64,000 nucleotides of DNA. It comes from Legionellaceae bacterium UBA6148 (GTDB lineage: Bacteria; Pseudomonadota; Gammaproteobacteria; Legionellales; Legionellaceae). The notes beneath the pieces are model-generated. The model did no database searches. It was not told where the DNA came from and saw only the letters and a list, made by a program, of their open reading frames with translations. This document shows, in pieces, positions 36,436 to 43,912 of the stretch (position 1 is its first letter; each line of letters opens with the position of its first letter). The translations under genes and the position numbers were made by a program. Location: assembly GCA_002423125.1 (NCBI GenBank), contig DIUW01000042.1, forward strand, positions 9,988 through 73,987, in the 5' to 3' direction.

Positions 36436-36779
36436 TAAAAACTCCGATTAAACTCCATGACTCAACTAACCAAGGAGATATTAATGAATAAAGAGATGAA
36501 GTCTTCAGGATACAGGAATATTACTAAGGGTCGCGCTACCTCGTGAAAGATTCCGGGACGTCCCAGTCCCCGAAATCGACTCGCCAACGCGCGAAGCTAA
36601 GGGCCCTGGCCGTCCTGGTCCCCCTTGATTTTGAGTCCCCTTCGGGACTAAAAATCTGCGCTCCCCAATGACTTTACGCCTTATCGTATGGCCTTATATT
36701 TTTCCTGCGGAAAAACATTCGGCCCTAAGGCTACCAGGGACTACAGGCCTCGGTCTTCGACCTTCCATGGCCTGCAGCG
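36436..36779. other. Decayed junction region with strong hairpin
   Basis: No gene is supported here. A short frame at about 36484 (MNKEMKSSGYRNITKGRATS) may be a fragment of a larger protein. The GC-rich middle part contains a hairpin of GATTTTGAGTCCC (36627-36639) with GGGACTAAAAATC (36644-36656), one mismatch. The base composition differs from the surroundings, which suggests foreign debris between two mobile elements. Confidence 0.4.
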
Positions 36780-36912
36780 TTGGATGCCGGTAGCCAGGAT
36801 AATAATCACCGCCTTCTTTACTCATGTTGCGATTCGCCATGATGACCCCCCCATAAAAATGGATACAGATCATCTGTTCAGTTTATCAGAAATTACACAA
36901 CTTGACGGTGTC
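36780..36912 (-). pseudogene. IS6-family 5' end fragment
   Basis: In reverse orientation this piece repeats the left inverted repeat, leader and first codons of the IS6 element at 29202 (through the equivalent of MANRNMSKEGGDYYPGYRHP), then breaks off. The inverted repeat at 36892-36912 differs by one base. It faces the complete copy across transposon 1. Confidence 0.85.
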
Positions 36913-37036
36913 ATCTCTTCTAACCCATTCGTATCCCTTTGTAAGCGTCTATCAATCGCCTCAACTAAGCCAAGATCATCGATAACCCCGCTGACAATGC
37001 TTAAATGATCTAACCGAGATATCTGTAAATTCTCCA
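36913..37036 (-). pseudogene. N-terminal fragment of an IS1634-like (DUF4277) transposase
   Basis: From the ATG at 37034-37036 the frame reads MENLQISRLDHLSIVSGVID then DLGLVEAIDRRL, the DUF4277 N-terminus seen in IS1634-type transposases (pattern LDHLGIVAGVCDEIGLVE). It is cut after about 40 residues by the IS6 fragment. The rest of the gene is absent. Confidence 0.65.
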
Positions 37037-37116
37037 TATCATTCAATCCTTGTGATTTTTCAATGGAGCCTACAGTAAATATTTATTTTCGGATCGTCAA
37101 TTGCTCAATGTCGGTA

Positions 37117-37920
37117 TTACCTCACAGGAATCGTTAATATCGGTGCCTGAGACGAGTGATCCCCTGCCTGTAAATTATACAGCTGCTCTAAGAGTGCTAT
37201 TGTTTTTTTACTCACGATGTCATTATCGGCGATATAAAACCAATGATTCCTATAATATACTTTTAAATTTGTATTACATTGTGGCATTGTATTCGATATG
37301 TGAATACGCAGTAGTCCCTTTGTTATTTCCGTCAAATTGTAATATTGACCATTTGGGTATTTGACTGTATCAATTAAACCCTGCTGAACGGCTTCATCAG
37401 TGTATTCTACCGCGTTTCTAAGATAATAAAGTGTGCTCAGAAAAGTGCGCTGCTGAAATATAAAAATATTATTTCGCTTACTCGCCAAACCAAGATCTAG
37501 AGCGCGGTCATCGACTAAATGAAGCATCTGAGGTGAACCTACGACACCAAGCAGTTTAAATAATTTTTGAACTTTTGCTGAGTGTAAATAGTTTTTATTG
37601 ATAACAATGTCTATGCTCGTTGTAGGTGGAATCGTAATCGTATTTTTAGAATGTGCGTGTATGGCTGACTCTTTAGCTGAGGATTGCGAAGTTGGTACTG
37701 TAGCTGGGGTTTTGGAATTAATTGCAGCGGGTGAGGCCGATGGCTGATTTGCCGGAGTTGCTGTTGTTGTAGGAGCTGGAGGGGTAGCATTGGGAGATAA
37801 CGCTCCTGCATCACTATCCCATGGGATAGTAGAGGACTCCGATAGAGGGGCGAGGGTCTCTGCTGCTGGTGTTAAACAATAAAAAAAGGATATAAAAAAT
37901 AGGGTAATGAGTTTTTCCAT
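37117..37920 (-). CDS. Secreted protein with proline/threonine-rich linker
   Basis: About 267 residues from the ATG at 37918-37920, preceded by GGAG; an upstream start would spoil the signal peptide MEKLITLFFISFFYCLTPAA. Residues about 30-95 form a low-complexity Pro/Ala/Thr/Ser linker, followed by a globular domain of about 160 residues containing NKNYLHSAKVQKLFKLLGV. I recognise no family. It lies 111 bases downstream of the lipoprotein gene on the same strand, so both may form one envelope-linked operon. Confidence 0.65.
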   Translation of the reverse strand: MEKLITLFFISFFYCLTPAAETLAPLSESSTIPWDSDAGALSPNATPPAPTTTATPANQPSASPAAINSKTPATVPTSQSSAKESAIHAHSKNTITIPPTTSIDIVINKNYLHSAKVQKLFKLLGVVGSPQMLHLVDDRALDLGLASKRNNIFIFQQRTFLSTLYYLRNAVEYTDEAVQQGLIDTVKYPNGQYYNLTEITKGLLRIHISNTMPQCNTNLKVYYRNHWFYIADNDIVSKKTIALLEQLYNLQAGDHSSQAPILTIPVR

Positions 37921-38031
37921 GCAACATGCACTCCTAAAGAAATTAGTATTGAACTTCGTCAATTAGTCCGCAACATTGTCCAACATAAATGAATCGCTTT
38001 GTTTCAACAGGACTAATTTTGATATTTTTGA

Positions 38032-38739
38032 TTATTTTTGTACATGCCTCGATTGTTCATCAGAGGAAAGTTTAATTTCTGTAATTTCACCCAGCTTGTA
38101 ATAAATTATTCCATCAGCTTTCAACTCTTTTAATAGCTCCACTATCTGCATAAAATTAATAAAAGAAGGTGGGTTAATCATACTAACACTCGCTACATTT
38201 TCATGAATATAGATATGATGTATCGCAATTCGGAATAGTCGCTCAGCACTCCATCCTGACTCTAATAACAGGTAAAGATACCTAATGCTAAAAGGCGAAA
38301 GCATCTGACTTGTGAATTTTTCGCCTTGTAATGGCGTAAAGGAGATGGTCGGAGATTCAGAGAAGGAGGCAGATGGGGTCAGCCCATAGGAAGTAGCCAA
38401 GCTGAAAGAACGCGCTATTGATTCGCTTGAAGGCACCCCTCCTCCGGATGTTATTGTAGGGCTGTGGCTGTTAGTCGGTGATGCTGAAAAAGAAGCTCCA
38501 CTTGAAAGCGATAATGTCTTAGAGGTGGTGATACTGTCAACGCTTACAAAATAAGGTCTATCTTCAAATCGCATACGCACAATATTAAGCAAAAGTTGCT
38601 GCTCTTCACTCGTAATCATTGCGCCATTAAATTGTGCCCGATCTTTAGGTAAGAGAGGCGCGCCAATACTAGAACAACCCATTATGGTCGTTATAAAAAA
38701 AAGACAAATTATTCGTGAAAATATTAACAAAAAATCCAT
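38032..38739 (-). CDS. Lipoprotein with Ser/Thr-rich region
   Basis: 235-residue protein with a signal peptide ending in the lipobox IMGC (Cys at about 22). After it come LLLNIVRMRFEDRPYFVSVDSI, a Ser/Gly/Thr-rich stretch and ISFTPLQGEKF with a helical C-terminal part. Proteins with this layout occur as uncharacterised lipoproteins in proteobacteria; I do not know a function. A downstream secreted protein is encoded 111 bases away. Confidence 0.65.
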   Translation of the reverse strand: MDFLLIFSRIICLFFITTIMGCSSIGAPLLPKDRAQFNGAMITSEEQQLLLNIVRMRFEDRPYFVSVDSITTSKTLSLSSGASFSASPTNSHSPTITSGGGVPSSESIARSFSLATSYGLTPSASFSESPTISFTPLQGEKFTSQMLSPFSIRYLYLLLESGWSAERLFRIAIHHIYIHENVASVSMINPPSFINFMQIVELLKELKADGIIYYKLGEITEIKLSSDEQSRHVQK

Positions 38740-38921
38740 GTTTTAATAGTCCTTAATATTTTGAATGTCACAAATTTTTTTGATTATGTGTCATTACAAA
38801 ATTTAAGTCTACTCTCAGCCTCTTCCAATTCAAGATGAGCCTGAAAATAGCATAAAAAGGGCAATACCAGCTGAAGTGGTCTAAACTGTAAGGACCATGA
38901 TTACAATGAACGATATTAAAC

Positions 38922-39092
38922 TGGATAGACCTGAAGGGAAGTGTAATCAACCAGCGATGCAAGGGACAACAGCATATGCGGTGGTCCAGGGAAGGGTTAG
39001 ATCCATTACTACAATTAAGAGCTGCTATTGGATCAAATGATTGGGATAAAATTTGGAAAACAGCTGTTATGAATGCCATTCTTGCCCAATAA
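38922..39092 (+). pseudogene. C-terminal remnant of an ISKra4-like transposase
   Basis: A frame of 56 codons ending at a TAA reads QQHMRWSREGLDPLLQLRA then IGSNDWDKIWKTAV, the end pattern of ISKra4/UPF0236-type transposases. Nothing upstream continues it. A second fragment of the same kind of protein, from the middle of the gene, is at 39470-39699 on the same strand, in reversed order. Confidence 0.6.
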
Positions 39093-39215
39093 AAGCACCC
39101 TTTATATTACACTTCCGTTAAGAATGAGGAAATTGACAGCTCAAGTGTACTGGTCTATCATTTTTTTATGAGTGCTAAATGGCGATCTACATAGTATTTT
39201 TAATTTAGGAGGATA

Positions 39216-39467
39216 GTGATGAATAAATTATTTATTGGGGCAGTGCTCGTCGGTGTGATTAGTGCTGGAGCCAGTCACTCGTTGACGAATGAACATATGC
39301 TGTGTTCATGCACACGAGAGCCACCAAAAACATGTCAGGCTAAATGCATGTCAGGCCCGGCAAGCACTGATCATCAGGACGTGTTTACACAGTGCAAAAA
39401 CTATTGCAGCGAAACGTGTGGTGGTGCAGGTTGGACTTATGTTGACCCAAAGCCGGGGCCTTGTTAG
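39216..39467 (+). CDS. Small cysteine-rich exported protein
   Basis: 83-residue protein with signal peptide (MMNKLFIGAVLVGVISAGAS) and eight cysteines in the mature part (for example CSCTREPPKTCQAKC and CKNYCSETCGG). A TTAGGAGG ribosome binding site precedes the start by 6 bases. The pattern suggests a disulfide-stabilised secreted peptide. No family is recognised. It lies between two transposase fragments. Compare the cysteine-rich protein at 43116. Confidence 0.65.
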   Translation: MMNKLFIGAVLVGVISAGASHSLTNEHMLCSCTREPPKTCQAKCMSGPASTDHQDVFTQCKNYCSETCGGAGWTYVDPKPGPC

Positions 39468-39469
39468 AA

Positions 39470-39699
39470 AATTACATCAGGTTGAAAGCACTGTAGCCGC
39501 CACTGGTGCAGCTGAAGAGCTTATAATTAATGTTAATGGTGGCCATATTAACACTATCGAAGAAGGGAAACGTAGCTTCGAAGCTATGACTGCCGTTGTT
39601 TATCGCCCAGAAGCATTAGTAAGCAATGACAAAGGAACCCGTAATACCTTAACCAGTATTGTAGCCTGGTTGCCATGCTCGTTAGATCCGGCAATATAA
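39470..39699 (+). pseudogene. Middle fragment of an ISKra4-like transposase
   Basis: The frame running out of the cysteine-rich gene reads AEELIINVNGGHINTIEEG then KRSFEAMTAVVYRPEALVSN, matching the catalytic region of ISKra4-type transposases. It then ends in unrelated codons. It belongs with the C-terminal fragment at 38922-39092 and shows an ISKra4 element has decayed here. Confidence 0.65.
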
Positions 39700-39812
39700 G
39701 CACAGTCCTGAGGCGAGGCAACCGGGAGTTGCAGCACCGATGCGAATTTAAGAGCGGTGGGTAACCATCAGGGCAAACGCATCTTATTAGTAGTTTATTC
39801 GATCTATCTGTC

Positions 39813-39895
39813 GTCATTGCGAGCGAAGCGCGGCAACCCAGGGGTTCAGAGCATACACCCCTGGGTTGCCACGCAATGCTTCCCCGGGGCCAGTC
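39813..39895. repeat. Short palindromic interspersed repeat
   Basis: GTCATTGCGAGCGAAGCG is followed by a perfect 14-base stem, GGCAACCCAGGGGT (39832-39845) with ACCCCTGGGTTGCC (39857-39870), 11-base loop. This resembles REP-like repeats common in the genomes of Legionella and relatives. The surrounding 39700-40029 holds no supported gene. Confidence 0.55.
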
Positions 39896-40029
39896 AGGAT
39901 ACGTGTGCGGTTGATGCATTTGAAAATCAAAACACGCCTCTATCCCTTGTCTGTACTAGGTTTTTTGATCCCTTTATTCAAATAACGGTTTCAACAATTT
40001 TAATATAAGGATGAACAATTCACTAGCGT

Positions 40030-40212
40030 TTACAAACTATATTCCGAAAATGAACTGTTAAATAATTCAGTCACTTCATCACCATATCCCCATCCAATAT
40101 TTTTAGCATCATTAACAATTTCTCGTAACCGATGTATAAAATCTTTATTTTCTTTATTTTTTGGCAGATCGGCCACTTCGACAACTACATGACTAAACAT
40201 TGACGATAAGCT
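40030..40212 (-). pseudogene. 3' part of a gene interrupted by IS630
   Basis: On the minus strand about 60 codons (SLSSMFSHVVVEVADLPKN ... GWGYGDEVTELF, stop at 40030-40032) continue the reading sense of the piece at 41896-41965 on the other side of the IS630 element (VPLYYIECGTEFTLTYGDI then DESFYN). The joined protein looks like a DUF6155-type protein, though this is by eye. The 5' end is also lost, cut by an IS6 copy. Confidence 0.55.
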
Positions 40213-40274
40213 ATACTGCGCGCGGTCACAATCTTAAGTTTTCATGATGCAGAAAGTGTGGTACCTTTTCGTGC

Positions 40275-40625
40275 ATGAAAAAATGGACACATGACCCTCA
40301 CAGCGGTGGCTCTAAAGTTTCGCCGCAAATACACGAAGAAATATGCAAGCAAGTAGAGGCTTTCGCGTGCACACGACCTTGGTATCCAGATATTCAATTA
40401 AAAGCGCGATTTAAAGGCCAATTTTGTTACATTGATACACTGGAGAAAAGAGATGGTGAAGACCGATTTTTTCCTTTATGTCGCTTACGACATTTAAGTG
40501 ATGGTTGGAGTCTCGCACTATTTACATGGAGCAATGAACGTTACTCAGACTGTATTTTTCCAAATGGACAATGGGAAGGAACGATTGAAGAAGCGCTTGC
40601 AGTTTGCGATCCATTTATTTTTTAG
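40275..40625 (+). CDS. Passenger protein of the IS630 element
   Basis: 116-residue soluble protein rich in Trp and Arg (CTRPWYPDIQLKARFKGQF and CRLRHLSDGWSLALF). It lies entirely inside the IS630 inverted repeats, converging tail to tail with the transposase gene (adjacent stops). I do not recognise a characterised family, though similar short conserved proteins exist in several bacterial groups. IS630 elements normally carry only a transposase. Confidence 0.65.
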   Translation: MKKWTHDPHSGGSKVSPQIHEEICKQVEAFACTRPWYPDIQLKARFKGQFCYIDTLEKRDGEDRFFPLCRLRHLSDGWSLALFTWSNERYSDCIFPNGQWEGTIEEALAVCDPFIF

Positions 40626-41759
40626 CTAAGCTACTTTTTGTAGCTTTTGCTCGTCATTCTGATTTTTGTGTGCCACGCTTTGTTCGCAAGATCCACTCCT
40701 AACAACGCCGTCAAATTCCGCAGGCAAACAGCGCAGCGTAGGCTGGTCGAAACGACGTCCAATATTTTTTGCTACTTGTTCTTCAGTAAACAGTTGAAAT
40801 TTAAGCGTTAGTAATGAGTCAAGTTGCTTTTGATGTGTACTCCCCATCGTTTCCAAAAATATTGAGATAGCTCCGCTAAACAGAGCAAAATTATTATAAT
40901 ATTTTGAATTGAGGCACTCTTTTTTAGTCAGCTTCCATAATCGTTCGATCAAATTTAGGTTAGGAGAATACGGGGGCAGAAACAAGAGCTCTATTTCAAG
41001 TTTCTGAGCCAGCTCCATCACTAATCGGCATCGCTGGTATCGTGCATTATCTAAAACAATGGTGATAGGTACCGTTGCATTTTCTGCTAGTTTTCTTAAC
41101 AGCTCACATACCTGGATAGATGTGATATAGGAGTCGTTAGTAACCATTTCTAATGTTTTAGTTATGGCATTAAGGGCACCCAAGACATTAAAACGCTGAC
41201 GTCCGGAAGGTGTCCTGACAAAAACACGTGTTACGCACCAGAGGAAACCTAAAAAAGCACCCATAACAAAATGAGCGGCATCGACAAAATACACAGATCG
41301 TTTTCCAGCTTTAGCCTCCTCTAGTCGAGGCCGAAGTTGTTCATCATGAAATTTTTGTTGAGCCTCCACATCAACTTTTGCAGGAATGCTGCCTACTTTG
41401 CGCCATTTGATGTCCAATGTTTTTAAATATGCCCGCATTTGTGTATTTTTTATAGTGACCCCGGTAAGCTCTAGAACCTCTTTGCAAGCCTGAGTGATGA
41501 TTGAAACAGGATTTTTGTCAAAATGAGCTTTGATTGATTCATCAAAAGCTTGTAATTGGCTTGTTGGTTTTCTGAAATTGAGTGCTGTAACCCACGATTC
41601 GCCTTTGCAAAGATATTGATGGACATAATCAATAATAGTTGGCTCACTTAGACCCGTGATCCTTGAGATCTGAGTATTTGAAATGCATTCTGCTCTAAGC
41701 AGCAAAACATGGGCGCGTTGCCTGATGATATGGTGGATATGATGCTGATTGAGTTTCAT
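40626..41759 (-). CDS. IS630-family DDE transposase
   Basis: About 377 residues from the internal ATG (MKLNQHHIHH); the frame is open 14 codons further. An N-terminal helix-turn-helix (SNTQISRITGLSEPTIIDYV) precedes the DDE domain: Asp in YFVDAAHF, Asp in VLDNARYQ, Glu in PPYSPNLNLIERLWK. Complete and probably active. Confidence 0.92.
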   Translation of the reverse strand: MKLNQHHIHHIIRQRAHVLLLRAECISNTQISRITGLSEPTIIDYVHQYLCKGESWVTALNFRKPTSQLQAFDESIKAHFDKNPVSIITQACKEVLELTGVTIKNTQMRAYLKTLDIKWRKVGSIPAKVDVEAQQKFHDEQLRPRLEEAKAGKRSVYFVDAAHFVMGAFLGFLWCVTRVFVRTPSGRQRFNVLGALNAITKTLEMVTNDSYITSIQVCELLRKLAENATVPITIVLDNARYQRCRLVMELAQKLEIELLFLPPYSPNLNLIERLWKLTKKECLNSKYYNNFALFSGAISIFLETMGSTHQKQLDSLLTLKFQLFTEEQVAKNIGRRFDQPTLRCLPAEFDGVVRSGSCEQSVAHKNQNDEQKLQKVA

Positions 41760-41895
41760 CAGCGATAAGCGTGTATTTGTCGGTAAATTGATCCGGAGCA
41801 TCTACAATCCATTGCAAGTTATGATCGCAACATGATGATCCCATAAACAAATAAGTCAAGTGCTCAAAACTTAAGATTGTGACCGCGCGCAGTAT

Positions 41896-41965
41896 ATTAT
41901 AAAAAGATTCATCAATATCACCATAGGTAAGTGTAAACTCCGTGCCACATTCAATGTAATATAAC
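41896..41965 (-). pseudogene. Central fragment of the gene split by IS630
   Basis: About 23 codons (IECGTEFTLTYGDIDESFYN) that continue into 40030-40212 once the IS630 element is removed. The IS6 copy at 41966 removes everything upstream. The same gene has therefore been hit twice. Confidence 0.5.
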
Positions 41966-42827
41966 GGCACCGTCAAGTTGTTTGATCGGAAGGCAAATTT
42001 AGGTCCAAAAGAGCTACACTTCAAATTTTAGGCACACTTCGCCTGTGTAACAATTTCTTGCCACTGATCCCATGCAAAGATCAGGTGTTTACGTTGGTCA
42101 TTTGCGGCCATTTTATAACGATGAGCGCCAAACAAATTTCTTATTTGCCCATGAACCGGTAAAAATCGTTGTGCCTGTTTCGGCGATTTAAACTTCCGCA
42201 TCTGCTTCTCTTGCTGCCGAGTAGGTTGATGGGAATTCTTAAGCCGCGGTTATTTAATCCTTTGTGTTGACGATGTTCAACACCAGGTAAAATTTCTTTT
42301 TTGGCAGCGCCATAGCTTGGGAGTTTATCCGTGATAATCACCCGCGGCACGTATAGCAGTCCTTTCAGTAGTTTTCTGAAAAACCGCTTGGCAGCCTCCT
42401 TATTCTTGCGGGATTGCAGCAGAATATCAAGCTCGTAACCATGTTGATCAACTGCCCGCCACAACCAATGTTTCTTACCTTTCATAACCAAACACATTTC
42501 GTCCATATGCCATTTATCACCTCGACGTGGTGATCGTCTCTTTATCTCATTGGCATAGCTCTGTCCAAAGGTTAAACTCCATTCTCGTATCGTTTCATAG
42601 CTAACGGCAATGCCGCGCATTATCAGTTGCTCCGATACATCGCGTAGACTCAACGTGAAGCGATGATATGACCATACCACATACCAATTAATAGTTTGGG
42701 ATGGCGGTAACCAGGATAATAATCACCAGCAGCCTTGTTTTTGTTGCGATTCGTCATGATAGATTCCGCAAATAATGGGATGGATCATCAGTTCAGTTTA
42801 GCAAACATTACACAAGTTGACGGTGCC
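41966..42827 (-). mobile_element. IS6-family element, decayed copy
   Basis: 862 bases between GGCACCGTCAAGTTGT (41966) and ACAAGTTGACGGTGCC (ends 42827), the same length as the intact copy at 29202. Flanking 8-mers differ, so there is no target duplication. The transposase inside has at least two frameshifts. Confidence 0.85.
42028..42757 (-). pseudogene. IS6-family transposase with two frameshifts
   Basis: The start MTNRNKNKAAGDYYPGYRHP is in one frame. A one-base loss after KLLIG shifts into the main frame (MVWSYHRFTLSLRDVSEQL ...), and a second shift after HKGLNNR removes the glutamate motif, although the shifted DNA still encodes QQEKQMRKFKSPKQAQRF. Compared with the intact copy it keeps WHMDEM and ITDKLPSYG. 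Not functional. Confidence 0.87.
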
Positions 42828-43041
42828 AGCGCCGTTGCTACGGAATATTCGATATTGACAGACTTTTTCAAAGAATATCACTGGATCTTAATGGATATGA
42901 AAGATTTTGTATGAGTTAAGTTTGATCATACCCCGGGAATTCCGGTAGAGCCATTTTTTTAAACGCTTCATTTTGAAAAAAATGCCGTCTTTGCGAGGAT
43001 AGGGTAGCCCCGGAGCAATGGACGACACGTGAAATATAAAC

Positions 43042-43065
43042 GGGGCAAACAGATGCGTTTGCCCC
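43042..43065 (-). terminator. Palindrome GGGGCAAAC-GCATCT-GTTTGCCCC
   Basis: A perfect 9-base stem with a 6-base loop lies about 50 bases beyond the end of the cysteine-rich gene at 43116 and could terminate it. The same GTTTGCCC-type motif also appears at about 39770, suggesting a dispersed repeat. The stretch 42828-43041 holds only a short fragment frame (EYSILTDFFKEYHW) that I cannot assign. Confidence 0.4.
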
Positions 43066-43115
43066 AGGGTTTCGCTTTAAGAAAATGCTATTGAGGGTGA
43101 CGTAGGCAGCTGGCG

Positions 43116-43388
43116 TTAGTTTGCTGGATTTTTATTACAAACGCCGACGCATTCTGACTCAGTTATGATGCAATTGGTTTCGCATTGGCTGGGATCAGTT
43201 TCGCCACTACATTTGGCTTTGCAGACGGGGACCGCTTGCGAACAGACCGTCCTGCAGGCCAGACACGCCGCATCGCAAGCCGCCGCCTGAGCTCCGGAGG
43301 AGGCCGAGAAAGCCATTAAGGCTATGAATAGCGGTGCCGCGGCCGATGCCCATGATTTTTTAATTTTGTGTGCTGTCTCTGTACGCAT
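43116..43388 (-). CDS. Small cysteine-rich exported protein
   Basis: About 90 residues from the ATG at 43386-43388 (the frame is open 25 codons upstream, but this start gives a normal signal peptide ending SSGAQA). An AAGGAG ribosome binding site lies upstream. The mature part has ten cysteines in spaced pairs (CDAACLACRTVC, CKAKC, CETNC, CVGVC). It resembles in style the protein at 39216, but I see no alignable identity. Probably a disulfide-rich secreted or envelope peptide. Confidence 0.65.
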   Translation of the reverse strand: MRTETAHKIKKSWASAAAPLFIALMAFSASSGAQAAACDAACLACRTVCSQAVPVCKAKCSGETDPSQCETNCIITESECVGVCNKNPAN

Positions 43389-43559
43389 TTTTATTCTCCT
43401 TGAGTAAATCCACCAGGTACAAGTTGCCGGCCGGCTTCCCGTCTGCTGGAATAAAATGGTCAACTTCTTTTCTACAAACTTTTATAATTTTTAGCTCTGT
43501 TGTGATACTTTGTCAAGCTCTGTCCTCGTAATATATTTGGCATAATTTGATGTTTTTAG

Positions 43560-43853
43560 GGCACCGTCAACTTGTGTAATGTCTGCTAAACTGAACTGAT
43601 GATCCATCCCATTATTTGCGGAATCTATCATGACGAATCGCAACAAAAACAAGGCTGTTGCTGGTGATTATTATACTGGTTATGGCGAGCTGTTGATCAA
43701 GAAGGTTATGAACTTGATATTCTGCTGCAATCCCGCAAGAACAAAGAGGCTGCCAAACGATTTTTTGTTAAATTGTTGAAAGGGCTGCTATACGTGCCTC
43801 GGGTAATTATCACAGATAAACTTGCAAGTTATGGTGCAGCTAAAAGAGAAATA
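43560..43853 (+). pseudogene. IS6-family remnant with internal deletion
   Basis: It starts with the inverted repeat GGCACCGTCAACTTGTGTAA and the first codons (MTNRNKNKAVAGDYYTGY), then jumps to the middle of the transposase (equivalent of WRAVDQEGYELDILLQSRKN, out of frame) and is cut by the left end of transposon 2. The deletion joins two TGGTTATGG-like spots. Confidence 0.85.
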
Positions 43854-43912
43854 GGGGTTCTTTGCAGGACGGTACGGAATTTCCCAGCACACCCCTACAA
43901 CCCTTTCCTAGT

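Larger units (their letters stand above)
40213..41895. mobile_element. IS630-family element with a passenger ORF
   Basis: 1683-base unit bounded by perfect 30-base inverted repeats beginning ATACTGCGCGCGGTCACAAT (40213-40242 and reverse complement at 41866-41895). TA-type insertion context is present at both ends, as expected for IS630. It carries a transposase on the minus strand and a 116-codon gene on the plus strand. It has split an older gene. Confidence 0.9.

Noticed and set aside
30226..36440. Target-site duplication around transposon 1
   Set aside because: The 5-mers TATTC and TAAAA differ; the same is true for transposons 2 and 3, so no duplication is claimed.
37101..37364. 87-codon frame on the plus strand
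   Set aside because: It is antisense to the secreted protein gene at 37117-37920 and has no features of its own.
38768..39079. 103-codon frame on the minus strand
   Set aside because: It is antisense to the ISKra4-like transposase remnant, which matches a known C-terminal pattern.
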